Counted from the stretch's first letter, positions 1-8,524 are shown. The stretch: 57,941 nucleotides of DNA from Amycolatopsis thailandensis (GCF_002234405.1 NZ_NMQT01000190.1:1-57941), one strand, 5' to 3'. Notes: generated by a model not told the origin, from the sequence alone. A program made the numbers and translations.

Positions 1-62
1 ACCGTCCTCGCTCCGCTGCGGACCCCGGACCGGGGCGGGCCAGAACCCCCGCCGCCCTGCGG
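1..62 (+). repeat. Left copy of duplicated gene leader
   Basis: Positions 1-21 are identical to 879-899, and 40-62 match 917-939 with one mismatch. Both copies sit about 125 bp before a start codon (126 and 1006), so the unit looks like a duplicated leader or intergenic element. The left copy is cut by the window edge, so any upstream stem arm cannot be seen. A short GC hairpin (CCCCG-GAC-CGGGG) lies at about 23-35. Confidence 0.8.
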
Positions 63-125
63 GCCCTCCACCGCGATGCAGCCCCGCGCCCGTCAGCACA
101 CCACCCGCTGAAAGGGCACGCACCG

Positions 126-437
126 ATGACCGAACACACCCTCACCCCCAACAGCACCTCACCCCACCACGTGATCATCGTCGGCTGGGACTCCCGCATC
201 CACACCTTCTTCGCCCGCGTCTACCGCGACGCCCCCGGAACCAACCCCGAAAACGTGCTCTGGGAAGGCATGGACACCGGCGAATACACCAACGCCAGCG
301 ACATCCTCGCCCTCGTCACCCCCTACACCGACACCCAGAAAGTCAACATCCCCAAACTCACCGCCGCCCTCACCGAAGACCAGCGCATCGCGCGCTACGC
401 CCCCAGGGGCCGCAACAACGCCGCCACCCGCTGGTAA
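126..437 (+). CDS. Conserved-looking hypothetical protein of the mobile element (103 aa)
   Basis: I do not recognise a named family. The product is a soluble 103-aa protein without signal peptide or membrane segment; the N-terminal third (HVIIVGWDSRIHTFFARVYR) reads like the beginning of a compact alpha/beta domain and the tail is basic. The ATG at 126 has an AAGGG ribosome site about 9 nt upstream. It lies in a run of short plus-strand genes with an SSB-like gene 570 bp downstream, and is closed by a perfect 16-bp hairpin directly after the stop. Codon third positions are strongly GC, supporting coding. Small genes of this kind are common beside transfer genes of actinobacterial elements; a role in DNA processing is only a guess. 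Confidence 0.7.
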   Translation: MTEHTLTPNSTSPHHVIIVGWDSRIHTFFARVYRDAPGTNPENVLWEGMDTGEYTNASDILALVTPYTDTQKVNIPKLTAALTEDQRIARYAPRGRNNAATRW

Positions 438-440
438 CAG

Positions 441-477
441 CCAGGCCGGGGCACCCCAACCGGGTGCCCCGGCCTGG
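441..477 (+). terminator. 16-bp stem-loop after first gene
   Basis: Arms 441-456 and 462-477 are perfectly complementary with a 5-nt loop, beginning 4 nt after the TAA/TAG stop at 437. No U-tract follows, as is usual for terminators in high-GC actinomycetes. Confidence 0.8.
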
Positions 478-627
478 GCACCCACAGCACTGGCCACACT
501 GCACCGTCAGCTCCGCGACGACGAGAGCCACACGAGCCGCGGCGTTATCCCGGCCCGCCACGTCCTACGAAGTCGCCACGAGCCATCCACCAAAGGCACC
601 GCACCCTCCCAACCGCGCGCATCACCA

Positions 628-879
628 GTGAGCGGCACCGCGACGACAAACAGCCCGCCACCACCGGGCGCCGCGTTCCGGCCCCGGCCGCCGCAGCCAA
701 GCCGCCAGCGCACCATGCACATCCCCGCCGACCGCCGACAACCCGGCCAGCAGCAAGCACCGACAGCACCTCGACGCCCACAGCGCAGCCCCCTCGACCT
801 TGTCCCCGTCACCCGCCCACAGGTCAGCAGAGCGGCCCAGGGGCAAGCGCCGATGAACCCTGGCCCGCTGATCCGGTGA
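628..879 (+). CDS. Possible small Pro/Arg-rich protein (83 aa), doubtful
   Basis: An open frame with a GTG start encodes 83 aa rich in proline, arginine and glutamine with no recognisable domain. It lacks a clear ribosome site. What speaks for it is position: it fills an otherwise empty 480-bp gap and its stop codon falls inside the stem of the 867-913 hairpin, similar to the other short genes here, which end in hairpins. Against it are low-complexity composition and the high density of open frames in GC-rich DNA. It may well be non-coding. Confidence 0.25.
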   Translation: MSGTATTNSPPPPGAAFRPRPPQPSRQRTMHIPADRRQPGQQQAPTAPRRPQRSPLDLVPVTRPQVSRAAQGQAPMNPGPLIR

Positions 880-913
880 CCGTCCTCGCTCCGCTGCGGG
901 CCACCGGATCAGC
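867..913 (+). repeat. 12-bp stem enclosing right copy of the leader repeat
   Basis: Arms 867-878 and 902-913 are perfectly complementary. Their loop (879-901) is the 21-bp sequence that also opens the window at 1-21, followed by two more bases. The second conserved block (917-939) follows the right arm. It sits 93 bp before the SSB-like gene and could act as terminator of an upstream transcript or as a structured leader. Confidence 0.75.
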
Positions 914-1005
914 CGACCAGAACCCCCGCCGTCCTGCGGACCCCCGAACCACCCCGCTGAGGCACAGCCGCGTTCCACAGACCCAAGCCTCAAGGGAGCA
1001 ACACC

Positions 1006-1446
1006 ATGAACGACAACACCTTCGTCGGCAACGTCTCGCACATCGAGGGCTACCGCACCACCCGCTCCGGCGACGCCGAACTCACCTTCACCATCAAGAT
1101 CGACAACGGCTACTACGACAGCCAGAACCGCTGGATCAGCGACACAGTCACCCAGAAAGTCGTCGCCTACCGGCGCCTCGCCGAGAACCTCCAGACCACC
1201 TTCGCCACCCACGAGAAAAACGGCGTCGGCGTCCGAGTCATCATCATCGGCAAGCTCCGAGACGACAGCTACATCCCCGCCGGACGCGACCACCGCGTCA
1301 ACCGGACGAAGCTCGTCGCCTCCGCCGGCGGCGCCGACCTCAGCTTCGCCACCGCCGTCATCACCAAGACCGGCAAGACCACCACCGAACGCGGCAACGA
1401 ACGCAACCGCGAACAGCTCACCACCCCCGTCGCCGTCGCCGCGTGA
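1006..1446 (+). CDS. ssb: Single-stranded DNA-binding protein-like (OB-fold, 146 aa)
   Basis: The product resembles the short SSB-type proteins of actinobacterial conjugative elements. It begins with an FVGNV strand, continues through an OB-fold core containing a YRRLAENL segment (residues ~55-62, matching the W-R-x-LAEN turn of SSBs), and a GVRVIIIGKLRDDSY strand. The family coats single-stranded DNA during transfer or replication. The C-terminus (residues ~128-146) is flexible and lacks the acidic DDDIPF-like tip of chromosomal SSB, so interaction with host repair proteins may differ. The ATG at 1006 has AAGGGAG 8 nt upstream. A hairpin closes the gene at 1451-1485. Upstream is a duplicated leader. 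Confidence 0.75.
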   Translation: MNDNTFVGNVSHIEGYRTTRSGDAELTFTIKIDNGYYDSQNRWISDTVTQKVVAYRRLAENLQTTFATHEKNGVGVRVIIIGKLRDDSYIPAGRDHRVNRTKLVASAGGADLSFATAVITKTGKTTTERGNERNREQLTTPVAVAA

Positions 1447-1450
1447 GCCG

Positions 1451-1485
1451 CTGGTGCCCGGCACCCACCCGGTGCCGGGCACCAG
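1451..1485 (+). terminator. 15-bp stem-loop after SSB-like gene
   Basis: Arms 1451-1465 and 1471-1485 pair perfectly around a 5-nt loop, starting 5 nt after the stop. The next gene begins 37 nt later, so it may attenuate rather than end transcription. Confidence 0.8.
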
Positions 1486-1521
1486 GTAACTCGCCCAACC
1501 CGTCCAGCCGGAGACCGAACC

Positions 1522-1815
1522 ATGACCAGCGTCCACGTCCGCCGCTACGCCTACCAAGACCAGCACCCCGCCGGCACCGACCTCCGCGCCGCCGCACTGA
1601 CATCGCTCCGCAACTACGCACGCCACTACGGACTCACCTTCAACCCAGACGAGGTGCGGACCACCACCGGCTACCGATGGCACCGCAGCGACCCGGACAA
1701 CCCGGACTGGAACGGGCGCAGCGACGTGCGGGGAGTCCGGGCCGACGTCCGCATGTACCGCAAGCCCCTACCGCCCACCCAAAACCACACCATCCTCGTG
1801 TCACCACACGACTAA
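1522..1815 (+). CDS. Hypothetical protein (97 aa)
   Basis: A soluble 97-aa protein with no family I can name. It is rich in arginine, tyrosine and aspartate, with a central segment YARHYGLTFNPDEVRTTTGY and no signal or membrane segment. The ATG at 1522 is preceded by CGGAGA. It follows the SSB-like gene by 75 bp and is closed by a strong 18-bp hairpin, the same layout as its two upstream neighbours, suggesting that the three short genes belong to one functional group of the conjugative element. Confidence 0.6.
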   Translation: MTSVHVRRYAYQDQHPAGTDLRAAALTSLRNYARHYGLTFNPDEVRTTTGYRWHRSDPDNPDWNGRSDVRGVRADVRMYRKPLPPTQNHTILVSPHD

Positions 1816-1818
1816 CAC

Positions 1819-1860
1819 GTCCGTGCGCTCACGCTCACCCGCGAGCGTGAGCGCACGGAC
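1819..1860 (+). terminator. 18-bp perfect stem-loop
   Basis: Arms 1819-1836 and 1843-1860 are perfectly complementary with a 6-nt loop, 3 nt after the stop of the 97-aa gene. It is the strongest single hairpin at this end and could terminate both the plus-strand run and the opposing coiled-coil gene, which ends at 1954. Confidence 0.85.
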
Positions 1861-1953
1861 CTTGAACCGCGCCGACTTGACCCGGCTGATGTCGCCGCCA
1901 ACCGAATAGACGATCACCCCATTGCCGACACGCGGCACTGGTACCAGCCCAGT

Positions 1954-2508
1954 TCATTCATCGGTAGTGAGGTCATCCACACCCAGTTCGCCGCTAGTCA
2001 AGTCCCTATCAGAAAAGCCCGTCTCATCGTCTGCTGACACGACCACCGCGAACCCGTCGGCCGTATCTCCACGCTGCGCCCCTGAACGCCGCTTGCCCGC
2101 TGACGCGGCACGCTCCGAAGTATCCGTCGGCGCCGCCAACTCAGCCCACGCACGCAGATCCTCAACCCGAAGACCCGTAAACTCCGCCAGCTTCGCCTGC
2201 GTCACTTTCCGTTCCCTGGTAGCCGACAGCACTGCGCGACCCACAGTCAACTCCGCGTCCCGCACCTCCGCAGCATCCGTCAGCGCTGCGTCGAACGCCG
2301 CTCGCAGCTCCGCTGCGCGAGCGTCGCCGTGCGGCAACCTCAACGCGGAGTCGAACGCCGATCGCAACCGTGCGTCGTTCTCCGCGCGGGCACGGTTCGC
2401 CGCCGTAGCCGCCGCAGCAACCTCGACGACCGCGTTCTCCCGCGCACGTCGCTCCTCCTCAGCCTGACGGCGGATCTTCTTCCTGATTTCGCTTGCGGTC
2501 AAAGCCAC
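1954..2508 (-). CDS. Coiled-coil/HTH-like protein divergent from relaxase
   Basis: About 184 aa. Residues ~5-80 are Ala/Arg/Glu-rich and strongly helical, probably coiled coil. A segment at about 90-125 (TQAKLAEFTGLRVEDLRAWA) looks like a helix-turn-helix of the kind that recognises DNA, and the C-terminal third is acidic. The 2517 GTG touches the GGGAG ribosome site, so the GTG at 2508 (spacing ~9) is the better start. It is divergent from the MobF relaxase across the hairpin-rich gap; a relaxosome accessory or autoregulatory DNA-binding role is a reasonable inference but not shown. I do not recognise a named family. Confidence 0.6.
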   Translation of the reverse strand: MALTASEIRKKIRRQAEEERRARENAVVEVAAAATAANRARAENDARLRSAFDSALRLPHGDARAAELRAAFDAALTDAAEVRDAELTVGRAVLSATRERKVTQAKLAEFTGLRVEDLRAWAELAAPTDTSERAASAGKRRSGAQRGDTADGFAVVVSADDETGFSDRDLTSGELGVDDLTTDE

Positions 2509-2755
2509 CGCGACCACTCCCGAGGCTCGATTCGAGCCCCTCCCTACCTCGACGGTAGGTCACCTCACCCACACACCGCATCCGATTGTCCCCACAGGAC
2601 TGTCTTCTCCTAGGCCGTTACCGCGCGGCCGCTAGCTGCCGAGACGTCGGCCTGAGCCTCCGTGCCGAACGCGCGGAATGCGCGCGTCGCAGACGGCAGA
2701 GCCGGGCGCGCGACTCACGCCGACGTCGCTGCTGGCCGCGCCGATTCTGACTACT

Positions 2756-2776
2756 GACGGCCTGACGGCCGACTGT
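2756..2776. repeat. 21-bp direct repeat, copy 1
   Basis: Identical to 2880-2900. The repeat contains a small hairpin (CGGCC-TGAC-GGCCG) and brackets the central hairpins of the array. Confidence 0.9.
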
Positions 2777-2948
2777 CCTACCCGTCGTCTCCGCTTCGCT
2801 CCGACGACGCCGCTCGCAAGCGAGCGGGATGTCCGCGGACGCGGACACACCTCGCCGAAGGCGAGGTGACAAGACAACGGACGGCCTGACGGCCGACTGT
2901 GTCGTTGCCCGCTGACGCGGGCCTTGTGGGCGGTAAACCGCCCACAAG
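2758..2948. other. Array of eight perfect hairpins; candidate oriT region
   Basis: Within 190 bp there are eight perfect hairpins: 2758-2771 (5-bp stem), 2783-2809 (7), 2810-2827 (7), 2830-2847 (7), 2848-2868 (9, loop GAA), 2882-2895 (5), 2907-2922 (6) and 2923-2948 (12, loop AA). Three have TGAC loops. They lie in the gap between the coiled-coil gene and the MobF relaxase gene, where transfer origins of MobF systems are often found with inverted repeats beside the nick site. No nic consensus can be assigned by eye. Alternatives are a palindromic repeat island or a structured leader controlling relaxase expression. Confidence 0.6.
2880..2900. repeat. 21-bp direct repeat, copy 2
   Basis: Exact copy of 2756-2776, 124 bp downstream. 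Confidence 0.9.
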
Positions 2949-3042
2949 ATCAACAACTTTGAGCTAAGGTATCGTCACACGAAAGAGGAAAATTGATCTT
3001 GGGCGAGATCGTTTTCCCAGCTCACCGTAGGGGGTGAACTGG

Positions 3043-6000
3043 ATGGCGTGGATAACGCCGATCGGCTCCGATCCGGCCCAAATCGACTACCGACTAGGCC
3101 TCGGACATGGCTGCCTTGGTGAAGCCATCACGGACACCCAGCTCACCGAGCACCTCGACATGCGTGAGCAGCCACTCATGTGGGTCGGAAAAGGACTCGC
3201 CGACCTCGGAATCACAGCCGGAACCGAACTCACCCCCGACCAATTCGACAAAGCCCGCGCCCTGGTCAACGGCTATCACCCGACCACCGGCGAACAACTC
3301 GTCGCGCACAAGAAAGGTGTTCCGCACGAAGCGAAACTCGCCGTAGCACCCCTCATCAGGATGATCGAAGGCGTCGCCCGCGAAGCCGACGTCCCCCTCG
3401 ACCAGGTCCTCGTCACCGCCCGGCTGCGCACCATGTTCGCCCGCGCCAAACGATCGCTGCGCAGGCAAGGCGAGAGCGCGGCACTGCGAGCAGATCACGC
3501 CGGCCAGCTCGCCGACGCCGCCGAACTCGCCCCCGCCGACATCTGGGGTGAGGACGTTTTCACCACAGCGTTCTCAAACCTGACCCGCACGATCAACCTC
3601 CCCGGCGGCAGTCAGCAGCAGATCGACAACCGGATCGTGGTCGGCAACCTCGCCTACGATGCCACCCTCACCCTTCCTGGATCGTTCACCACCCTGCTCG
3701 GCCTCCTCGAGTCGGTCGATCCAGACGCCTACGCCGACGTCAAGGCCATCTACACCGACCGTGCGATGGCGACGTTCAACTGGGTGGAAGACGCCGTTGC
3801 ATACGGGATGCGGGGCCACCACGGCGACGGTCAGACCGCGGACATCACACCGGGAAACGGGTTCGCCGGATGGGCCATGTTCCACCAGACAGCACGACCG
3901 GTCGGCGGCGCCCCGATCGGAGATCCGCACTGGCACGTGCACTACACCATCGCCAACATGACCAAAGGCGAAGACGGGAAGTGGTCCACGATCGCAGCCG
4001 GTGGTCGCGACCTGATGCGCCACGCACCCGTCGTCGACAAGCTCCTCCAAGCCGGAGTGCGCAACGTCCTCAGCAACCGCTACGGCATGACGTTCCGGCG
4101 TAGCGAACGGACCGGCCTCTGGGAGGTCGCCGCGGTCCCCGACGAGGCGATCGCCTTGTTCTCCAAACGTGGCGAGGGCATCGAAGCAGCACTCGTCGAG
4201 ATGGGGTTGAGCCCCGACGAGGCCACCGCGGCCGTCCGGCGGGTCGCCGCCGGCATGACCCGCGAACGCAAGAGCGACAGCGGCGCCGCATCGGTCCAGA
4301 CCCACGCCGAGTACTGGCGAGACGAAGCAATCACCGCTGGTCTGAACCCCGACCAGATCGCCCGCGCCCCCTTCACCGCCAGCGAAACCACCTCCGAAAC
4401 CCAGCCCGCCCCCAGCCTGGAAGAACTCACCGCGCACTTGCAGAACCCGGAGACCGGCGTTACCGCACACGGCCGCCGCTTCTCCCGTCTCGACGCGATC
4501 ATCGCCATCGCAGACGCACTTCCCGCAGGTGGAAACCACGCCGACATCGAGCAACTCGCCGACCAGGTTCTCGAGCAAACAGGCTTCGTCAACCTCCGCA
4601 ACACAGAAGACCTCAGCACCCCAGCCGGTTCCGAAGTGACGCCCACCAACGGCGAGCGCCGCCAGCTCGGCGCCGAGCACATGGCCAGCGCCACGCTCTA
4701 CACCACGGCCGACGTCATCGCCGCTGAGGAAGTCATCGTCGCGAAGGCCGAAGCCAGCCATCACGACCAGACCAGCATCCGCGTCGAACGCGAGACCGTC
4801 GAGCTCGCGGCCAACACCATCGAAGCCAGCGGCGGATTCGAGCTCTCCGCCGAGCAATGGCGCCAGCTGCTGCGCATCACCACCTCCGGAGCCGGGCTCG
4901 ACACGCTCGTCGGGCCGCCGGGCAGCGGAAAGACGACCCTCATGGATGCTGTGCGCCTGGCCTACGAGTCGGAGGGATTCGTCATCGCCGGTGCCGCGAC
5001 GCAAGGGGTCACCGCCCAGAATCTGCAAGCCGAATCCGGCATCCCCAGCCGCACGATCGCGCAATGGCGCTTCCGCATCGAGAACGGGCAAGGCCTGCAC
5101 GGTGTCGACGTGCTCGTGCTAGATGAAGCCGGGATGATCGACGATCGGGCACGAGCCCAGATCTATCTCGCGGCGAACGCCTCCCGCACCAAAATTCTGG
5201 AGATCGGCGACCCCAAGCAACTCCGAGGTGTCGGAGTCGGCTCCAGCTTCGCCGTCATCCACGCCCTCGTCAGCGGTGGCGAACTCCGCCAGAACCGCCG
5301 CCAAGCCAGCGCCGACGAACGCGCCGCCGTCGCCGCCTGGCGCCGCGGAGAGTACAGCGAAGCACTTACCTCCTGGGCCGACCGCGACCGGCTCGTCGCC
5401 ACCGAAACCGGCCAGGAAGCTATCGCCGCGATGCTCGCCACCTGGCTCGATCAACGCCAAGGCGCGCCCGACCCGCTGACCGAGCAACGCGGCCTCGTCA
5501 TGGTCGCCGCTACCAACGAGATGGTCGACCGGCTCAACGACGGCGCACAAGCCCTGCGCGCCGTCGCCGGTGAACTCGGCGAAACCCGCGCCTACGACGC
5601 CGCCGGCGGCCGGACCGTCATCCTGAGCGAAGGCGACCATGTCATGGTCCGGGTCAACGAACGCCGCATCGGTGAACCCGATATCCTCAACGGCTACCGC
5701 GGCGTCATCGACACCATCCACGACGACGGCAGCGTCGCAGTCCACTGGGAACGCGCCACCCGCGACGGACACGTCGTCGAACACGCCGACCTCAGCCCCG
5801 AATTCATCGCCAAAGGCGGGCTGACCCTCGGCTACGCCATCACCATCCACAAAGGCCAAGGCCTCACCGTCGGCTCCGACGGCGCCACCTGGCGCGGACC
5901 CGACGGACAGCGCCGAGGTGGAGCGGTGCTGTTCTCCGCTGCCGGTGCGGACAACCCCGGCACCTTCGTCGCCACCAGCCGCCACAAACTCGCCGTCTGG

Positions 6001-7638
6001 ATGTTCCTCGCCCGCAAAGATCTCGAGACCGCCCACGACATCTACCTGCGCGGCTTCCCGCGTCTCGCGTGGGAGCGAACCCAGCGCGTCATCACCAAGA
6101 TCATCAGCCGGGCCGAAGCCACCGAGTTCAACCGCAACGACATCCCCGCGCTGGTCGACCTCGGCCTCCTCACCGATCCCACCGCCGCGAGCCGGGCCAC
6201 CACAGCAGAGCCTGACCCGACCATAATCACACCGGAAGAGATCGAACAGCGCCGCGTTTTCCGCGCACGACTGCACGCCGCCGACGTCGTCCGCCGCGGC
6301 AAAGCCGAAGACCTGCTCCGCGACGAATGGAGCGACCACCCCGCCGTCGACAGCGTCATCCACGGCGCCGCGTTCCGCACCCTCGCTCTCATCCTCGACC
6401 GTGCCGACAAAACCGGCCGCAACCCTCGCGACCTGATCCGAGACATCAACCCCGACAATCTCGTCAAGTCTCACGTCCGCGACGCCAGCCGCCTCACCGC
6501 CGCCCTGGTCAAAGCAGCCGCACACGCCGACCCCGCAACCGACGCATCGTCGGCCCGGCCGCTCACCAAAGCGCAGCGTCAAGCCCGCGCCGATACCGTT
6601 GAACAAGCCCAGCGTGACATCGCCGCCACCCTGCTCCGTCAAGAATGGGGCGAGCATCCCGCCGTCGACCGCGTCACCAATGGCACAGCGTTCGGCGCCG
6701 TGGCACGCCACCTCGCGGCAGCCGCACGCATCGGACAGGACCCGCGCACCCTCGTCCGCGACCTCGACCCCGACTACCTGCTCCGCCCCAGGATCGACAA
6801 CCCCAGCGCCTACGCCGCCTCCCGGATCCGCGCCGCCATCACCACGCCAGAATCCATCGCACCCTCCGAGACCGGGCGACCGAGACCAGCCGAGCTACCG
6901 CCAACACACCCCGACGCCCCGGCCCGGCTAGACCTTCTCGTCCCTGCCTACCAGCAGACTGTCGAACACCTCACCCAGAAACCTGCGCCCCCGTCCACGA
7001 CTGGCGCCCCCGCCACAGATCCTCATCGGCTGGAACAGCCCGCAGCAGCCCGCCACCGCGATGCCATGTGGCCCAGCTGGCTCCCTGTCCTGCCGGGATC
7101 CGAGCCGCGAGCCGGACGCGATAAGGCGCTCGCCACCGCCGCCGCGGCCGACGCACGCCGTATCCGCGCGCGCGTTGTCGACCTCGGCCGCCAAGCCCTG
7201 CGGGATCGCCCCGACTGGGTCGAACAACTCGGCCCCGCACCTGACGGCGCCGCGCCACGAGCCCGCTACCTCGCTGCCATCACGACCATCGCCGCCTACC
7301 GCGAACAACACCACATCACCGGACCGGACCCCATCGGGCCGCCCCCAATCGACGGAGAGCCTCGCACGGCCTACGACGCCGTCGTCACAGCGCGCGGTCA
7401 CCTCGATCGCGCAGCCGCACTCGCCTCCGAGCACAAGGCGACGCCAGTGCAACCGGGCAAAACCCCGGAACGCACCACGGTCATGCCGACACCCGTCACA
7501 ACAGCAGGGAAGCCCAGCCGAGCCGACGAAACCTTGGCCCGCGCCGAACGCGTCGCCGAACAGCAGAGGAAGACTCAACCACATCCACATCACGATCCGC
7601 GCCAACCTGGGCAACAGGGCCCTCGCCCTGGCTTCTGA
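3043..7638 (+). CDS. MobF-family conjugative relaxase-helicase (TraA/TrwC-like)
   Basis: A large multidomain DNA-transfer protein. Counting from a GTG at 3034, the TrwC relaxase domain fills roughly residues 1-400, with the metal-binding H-W-H-V-H at 299-303 and a Tyr at 19 as a candidate nucleophile. A RecD/TraI-type helicase follows, with Walker A GPPGSGKTT at 627-635, Walker B VLVLDEAGM near 695 and a late IHKGQG motif near 945. The family nicks oriT, stays covalently bound to the strand and unwinds it. I prefer the ATG at 3043 because AGGGGG (3029-3034) overlaps the GTG and is correctly spaced for the ATG. Two ~75-aa repeats (about 1082-1160 and 1191-1270) and a Pro-rich tail follow. The gene faces the T4SS operon convergently. 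Confidence 0.95.
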   Translation: MAWITPIGSDPAQIDYRLGLGHGCLGEAITDTQLTEHLDMREQPLMWVGKGLADLGITAGTELTPDQFDKARALVNGYHPTTGEQLVAHKKGVPHEAKLAVAPLIRMIEGVAREADVPLDQVLVTARLRTMFARAKRSLRRQGESAALRADHAGQLADAAELAPADIWGEDVFTTAFSNLTRTINLPGGSQQQIDNRIVVGNLAYDATLTLPGSFTTLLGLLESVDPDAYADVKAIYTDRAMATFNWVEDAVAYGMRGHHGDGQTADITPGNGFAGWAMFHQTARPVGGAPIGDPHWHVHYTIANMTKGEDGKWSTIAAGGRDLMRHAPVVDKLLQAGVRNVLSNRYGMTFRRSERTGLWEVAAVPDEAIALFSKRGEGIEAALVEMGLSPDEATAAVRRVAAGMTRERKSDSGAASVQTHAEYWRDEAITAGLNPDQIARAPFTASETTSETQPAPSLEELTAHLQNPETGVTAHGRRFSRLDAIIAIADALPAGGNHADIEQLADQVLEQTGFVNLRNTEDLSTPAGSEVTPTNGERRQLGAEHMASATLYTTADVIAAEEVIVAKAEASHHDQTSIRVERETVELAANTIEASGGFELSAEQWRQLLRITTSGAGLDTLVGPPGSGKTTLMDAVRLAYESEGFVIAGAATQGVTAQNLQAESGIPSRTIAQWRFRIENGQGLHGVDVLVLDEAGMIDDRARAQIYLAANASRTKILEIGDPKQLRGVGVGSSFAVIHALVSGGELRQNRRQASADERAAVAAWRRGEYSEALTSWADRDRLVATETGQEAIAAMLATWLDQRQGAPDPLTEQRGLVMVAATNEMVDRLNDGAQALRAVAGELGETRAYDAAGGRTVILSEGDHVMVRVNERRIGEPDILNGYRGVIDTIHDDGSVAVHWERATRDGHVVEHADLSPEFIAKGGLTLGYAITIHKGQGLTVGSDGATWRGPDGQRRGGAVLFSAAGADNPGTFVATSRHKLAVWMFLARKDLETAHDIYLRGFPRLAWERTQRVITKIISRAEATEFNRNDIPALVDLGLLTDPTAASRATTAEPDPTIITPEEIEQRRVFRARLHAADVVRRGKAEDLLRDEWSDHPAVDSVIHGAAFRTLALILDRADKTGRNPRDLIRDINPDNLVKSHVRDASRLTAALVKAAAHADPATDASSARPLTKAQRQARADTVEQAQRDIAATLLRQEWGEHPAVDRVTNGTAFGAVARHLAAAARIGQDPRTLVRDLDPDYLLRPRIDNPSAYAASRIRAAITTPESIAPSETGRPRPAELPPTHPDAPARLDLLVPAYQQTVEHLTQKPAPPSTTGAPATDPHRLEQPAAARHRDAMWPSWLPVLPGSEPRAGRDKALATAAAADARRIRARVVDLGRQALRDRPDWVEQLGPAPDGAAPRARYLAAITTIAAYREQHHITGPDPIGPPPIDGEPRTAYDAVVTARGHLDRAAALASEHKATPVQPGKTPERTTVMPTPVTTAGKPSRADETLARAERVAEQQRKTQPHPHHDPRQPGQQGPRPGF

Positions 7639-7815
7639 CACCCCTGCAGAACCTCGACGACCCGGAACGCCCAGGCCCCGCCTACGGCTGCCCGGAGAGA
7701 GCCTGCCGCTATCGGACGCGCGGAGTCACGACGACGTCCTGTTCATTGTCCGCAACGATCACTCACCCGAAAGCGATCGACCATTACCGGAGGATAGGCC
7801 TTAGCGGTGTACCCG

Positions 7816-7829
7816 GTCGCGAACGCGAC
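7816..7829. terminator. Short hairpin between convergent genes
   Basis: GTCGCG-AA-CGCGAC, a 6-bp stem in the 205-bp gap between the relaxase (ends 7638) and the convergent DUF4913 gene (ends 7844). It is weak; a bidirectional terminator is only possible. The rest of the gap shows no gene. Confidence 0.35.
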
Positions 7830-7843
7830 GAGAGTTTCCTGGC

Positions 7844-8524
7844 CTAGAGCCATGGAAGGATTTGTTCGTTGAGTTCGGGCCGCGATGCGACGGTTCCTGC
7901 GACGTACGACTCGAACTCACTGTCGGTCGGTTCCTGCCGGGCGATGGGCTCGACGTGACGGCGTGACTCCTTGCACTCTCGCCAACTGGCGTGCGCGGCG
8001 AGCCTGGTGAGACACGGCCACAGCCAGCGGTCCCGCCAGGACGTCATCGCCGAGGACGGCCGATCACTTCGGCAGTAGGCCTCGCGCCAGGCAGCGTAGA
8101 GGTCGGAGAGTTCGTCCACGGCGACCGTGTGCCGATACCAGCAGGGCGGGATGCTGACCTCGGTTCCGAGGGGATAGCGACGGGTCAGGTAGTCGACGAA
8201 CCAGCGTGTTTCCCGCCAGAGCTGAGCGGCGTCCTCCTGGTTGAGGAACTCCCACGCCCAGCGAGACGGCTGGGTCATGTCAGCCTGCTCGGCCAGTGCC
8301 GCTTCAAGGGTCTCGAAGCCGGTATGCAGAGCCGCGAGTTCCTCGGACTGCGTCGTGGCCTGGCCGCCGAGCTCCGATACAAGACCGCTGAGTTCGCGAA
8401 GAACCGTACTGTGCTGTTCAGCGGTGGCGGCTAGCTCAGCGACGACTTCCGGCACCATCTCGATGTCGACAACCGGCACGTCGTCATCGTCGCCTGGGTG
8501 CTCCGGCGGCTCGGTCTCGGTCAT
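7844..8524 (-). CDS. DUF4913 protein, last gene of transfer operon
   Basis: 226 aa. The N-terminal 85 residues are acidic and then coiled-coil-like. Residues ~90-190 carry the DUF4913 signature: a FLNQEDAAQLWRE block, RYPLGTEVSIPPCWYRH and ELSDLYAAWREAY. This family is restricted to actinobacteria and is typically encoded beside conjugation genes; its biochemical role is unknown. No signal peptide or membrane helix. It starts 59 nt downstream of the coupling-protein gene and is the most distal gene of the long minus-strand operon. Association with the coupling protein or relaxosome is an inference from position. Confidence 0.8.
   Translation of the reverse strand: MTETEPPEHPGDDDDVPVVDIEMVPEVVAELAATAEQHSTVLRELSGLVSELGGQATTQSEELAALHTGFETLEAALAEQADMTQPSRWAWEFLNQEDAAQLWRETRWFVDYLTRRYPLGTEVSIPPCWYRHTVAVDELSDLYAAWREAYCRSDRPSSAMTSWRDRWLWPCLTRLAAHASWRECKESRRHVEPIARQEPTDSEFESYVAGTVASRPELNEQILPWL

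Noticed and set aside
622..1683. Long minus-strand frame (353 aa) over the SSB region
   Set aside because: Gly/Val/Asp-rich composition is the antisense image of the plus-strand genes; it crosses their hairpins and no domain is visible.
2758..2948. Hairpin array as a CRISPR
   Set aside because: Units differ in sequence and spacing, and there are no repeat-spacer units or cas genes.
3574..6711. Two long minus-strand frames (508 and 530 aa) inside the relaxase gene
   Set aside because: They are antisense to a well-supported MobF protein; composition is that of a shadow frame and no motif is seen.
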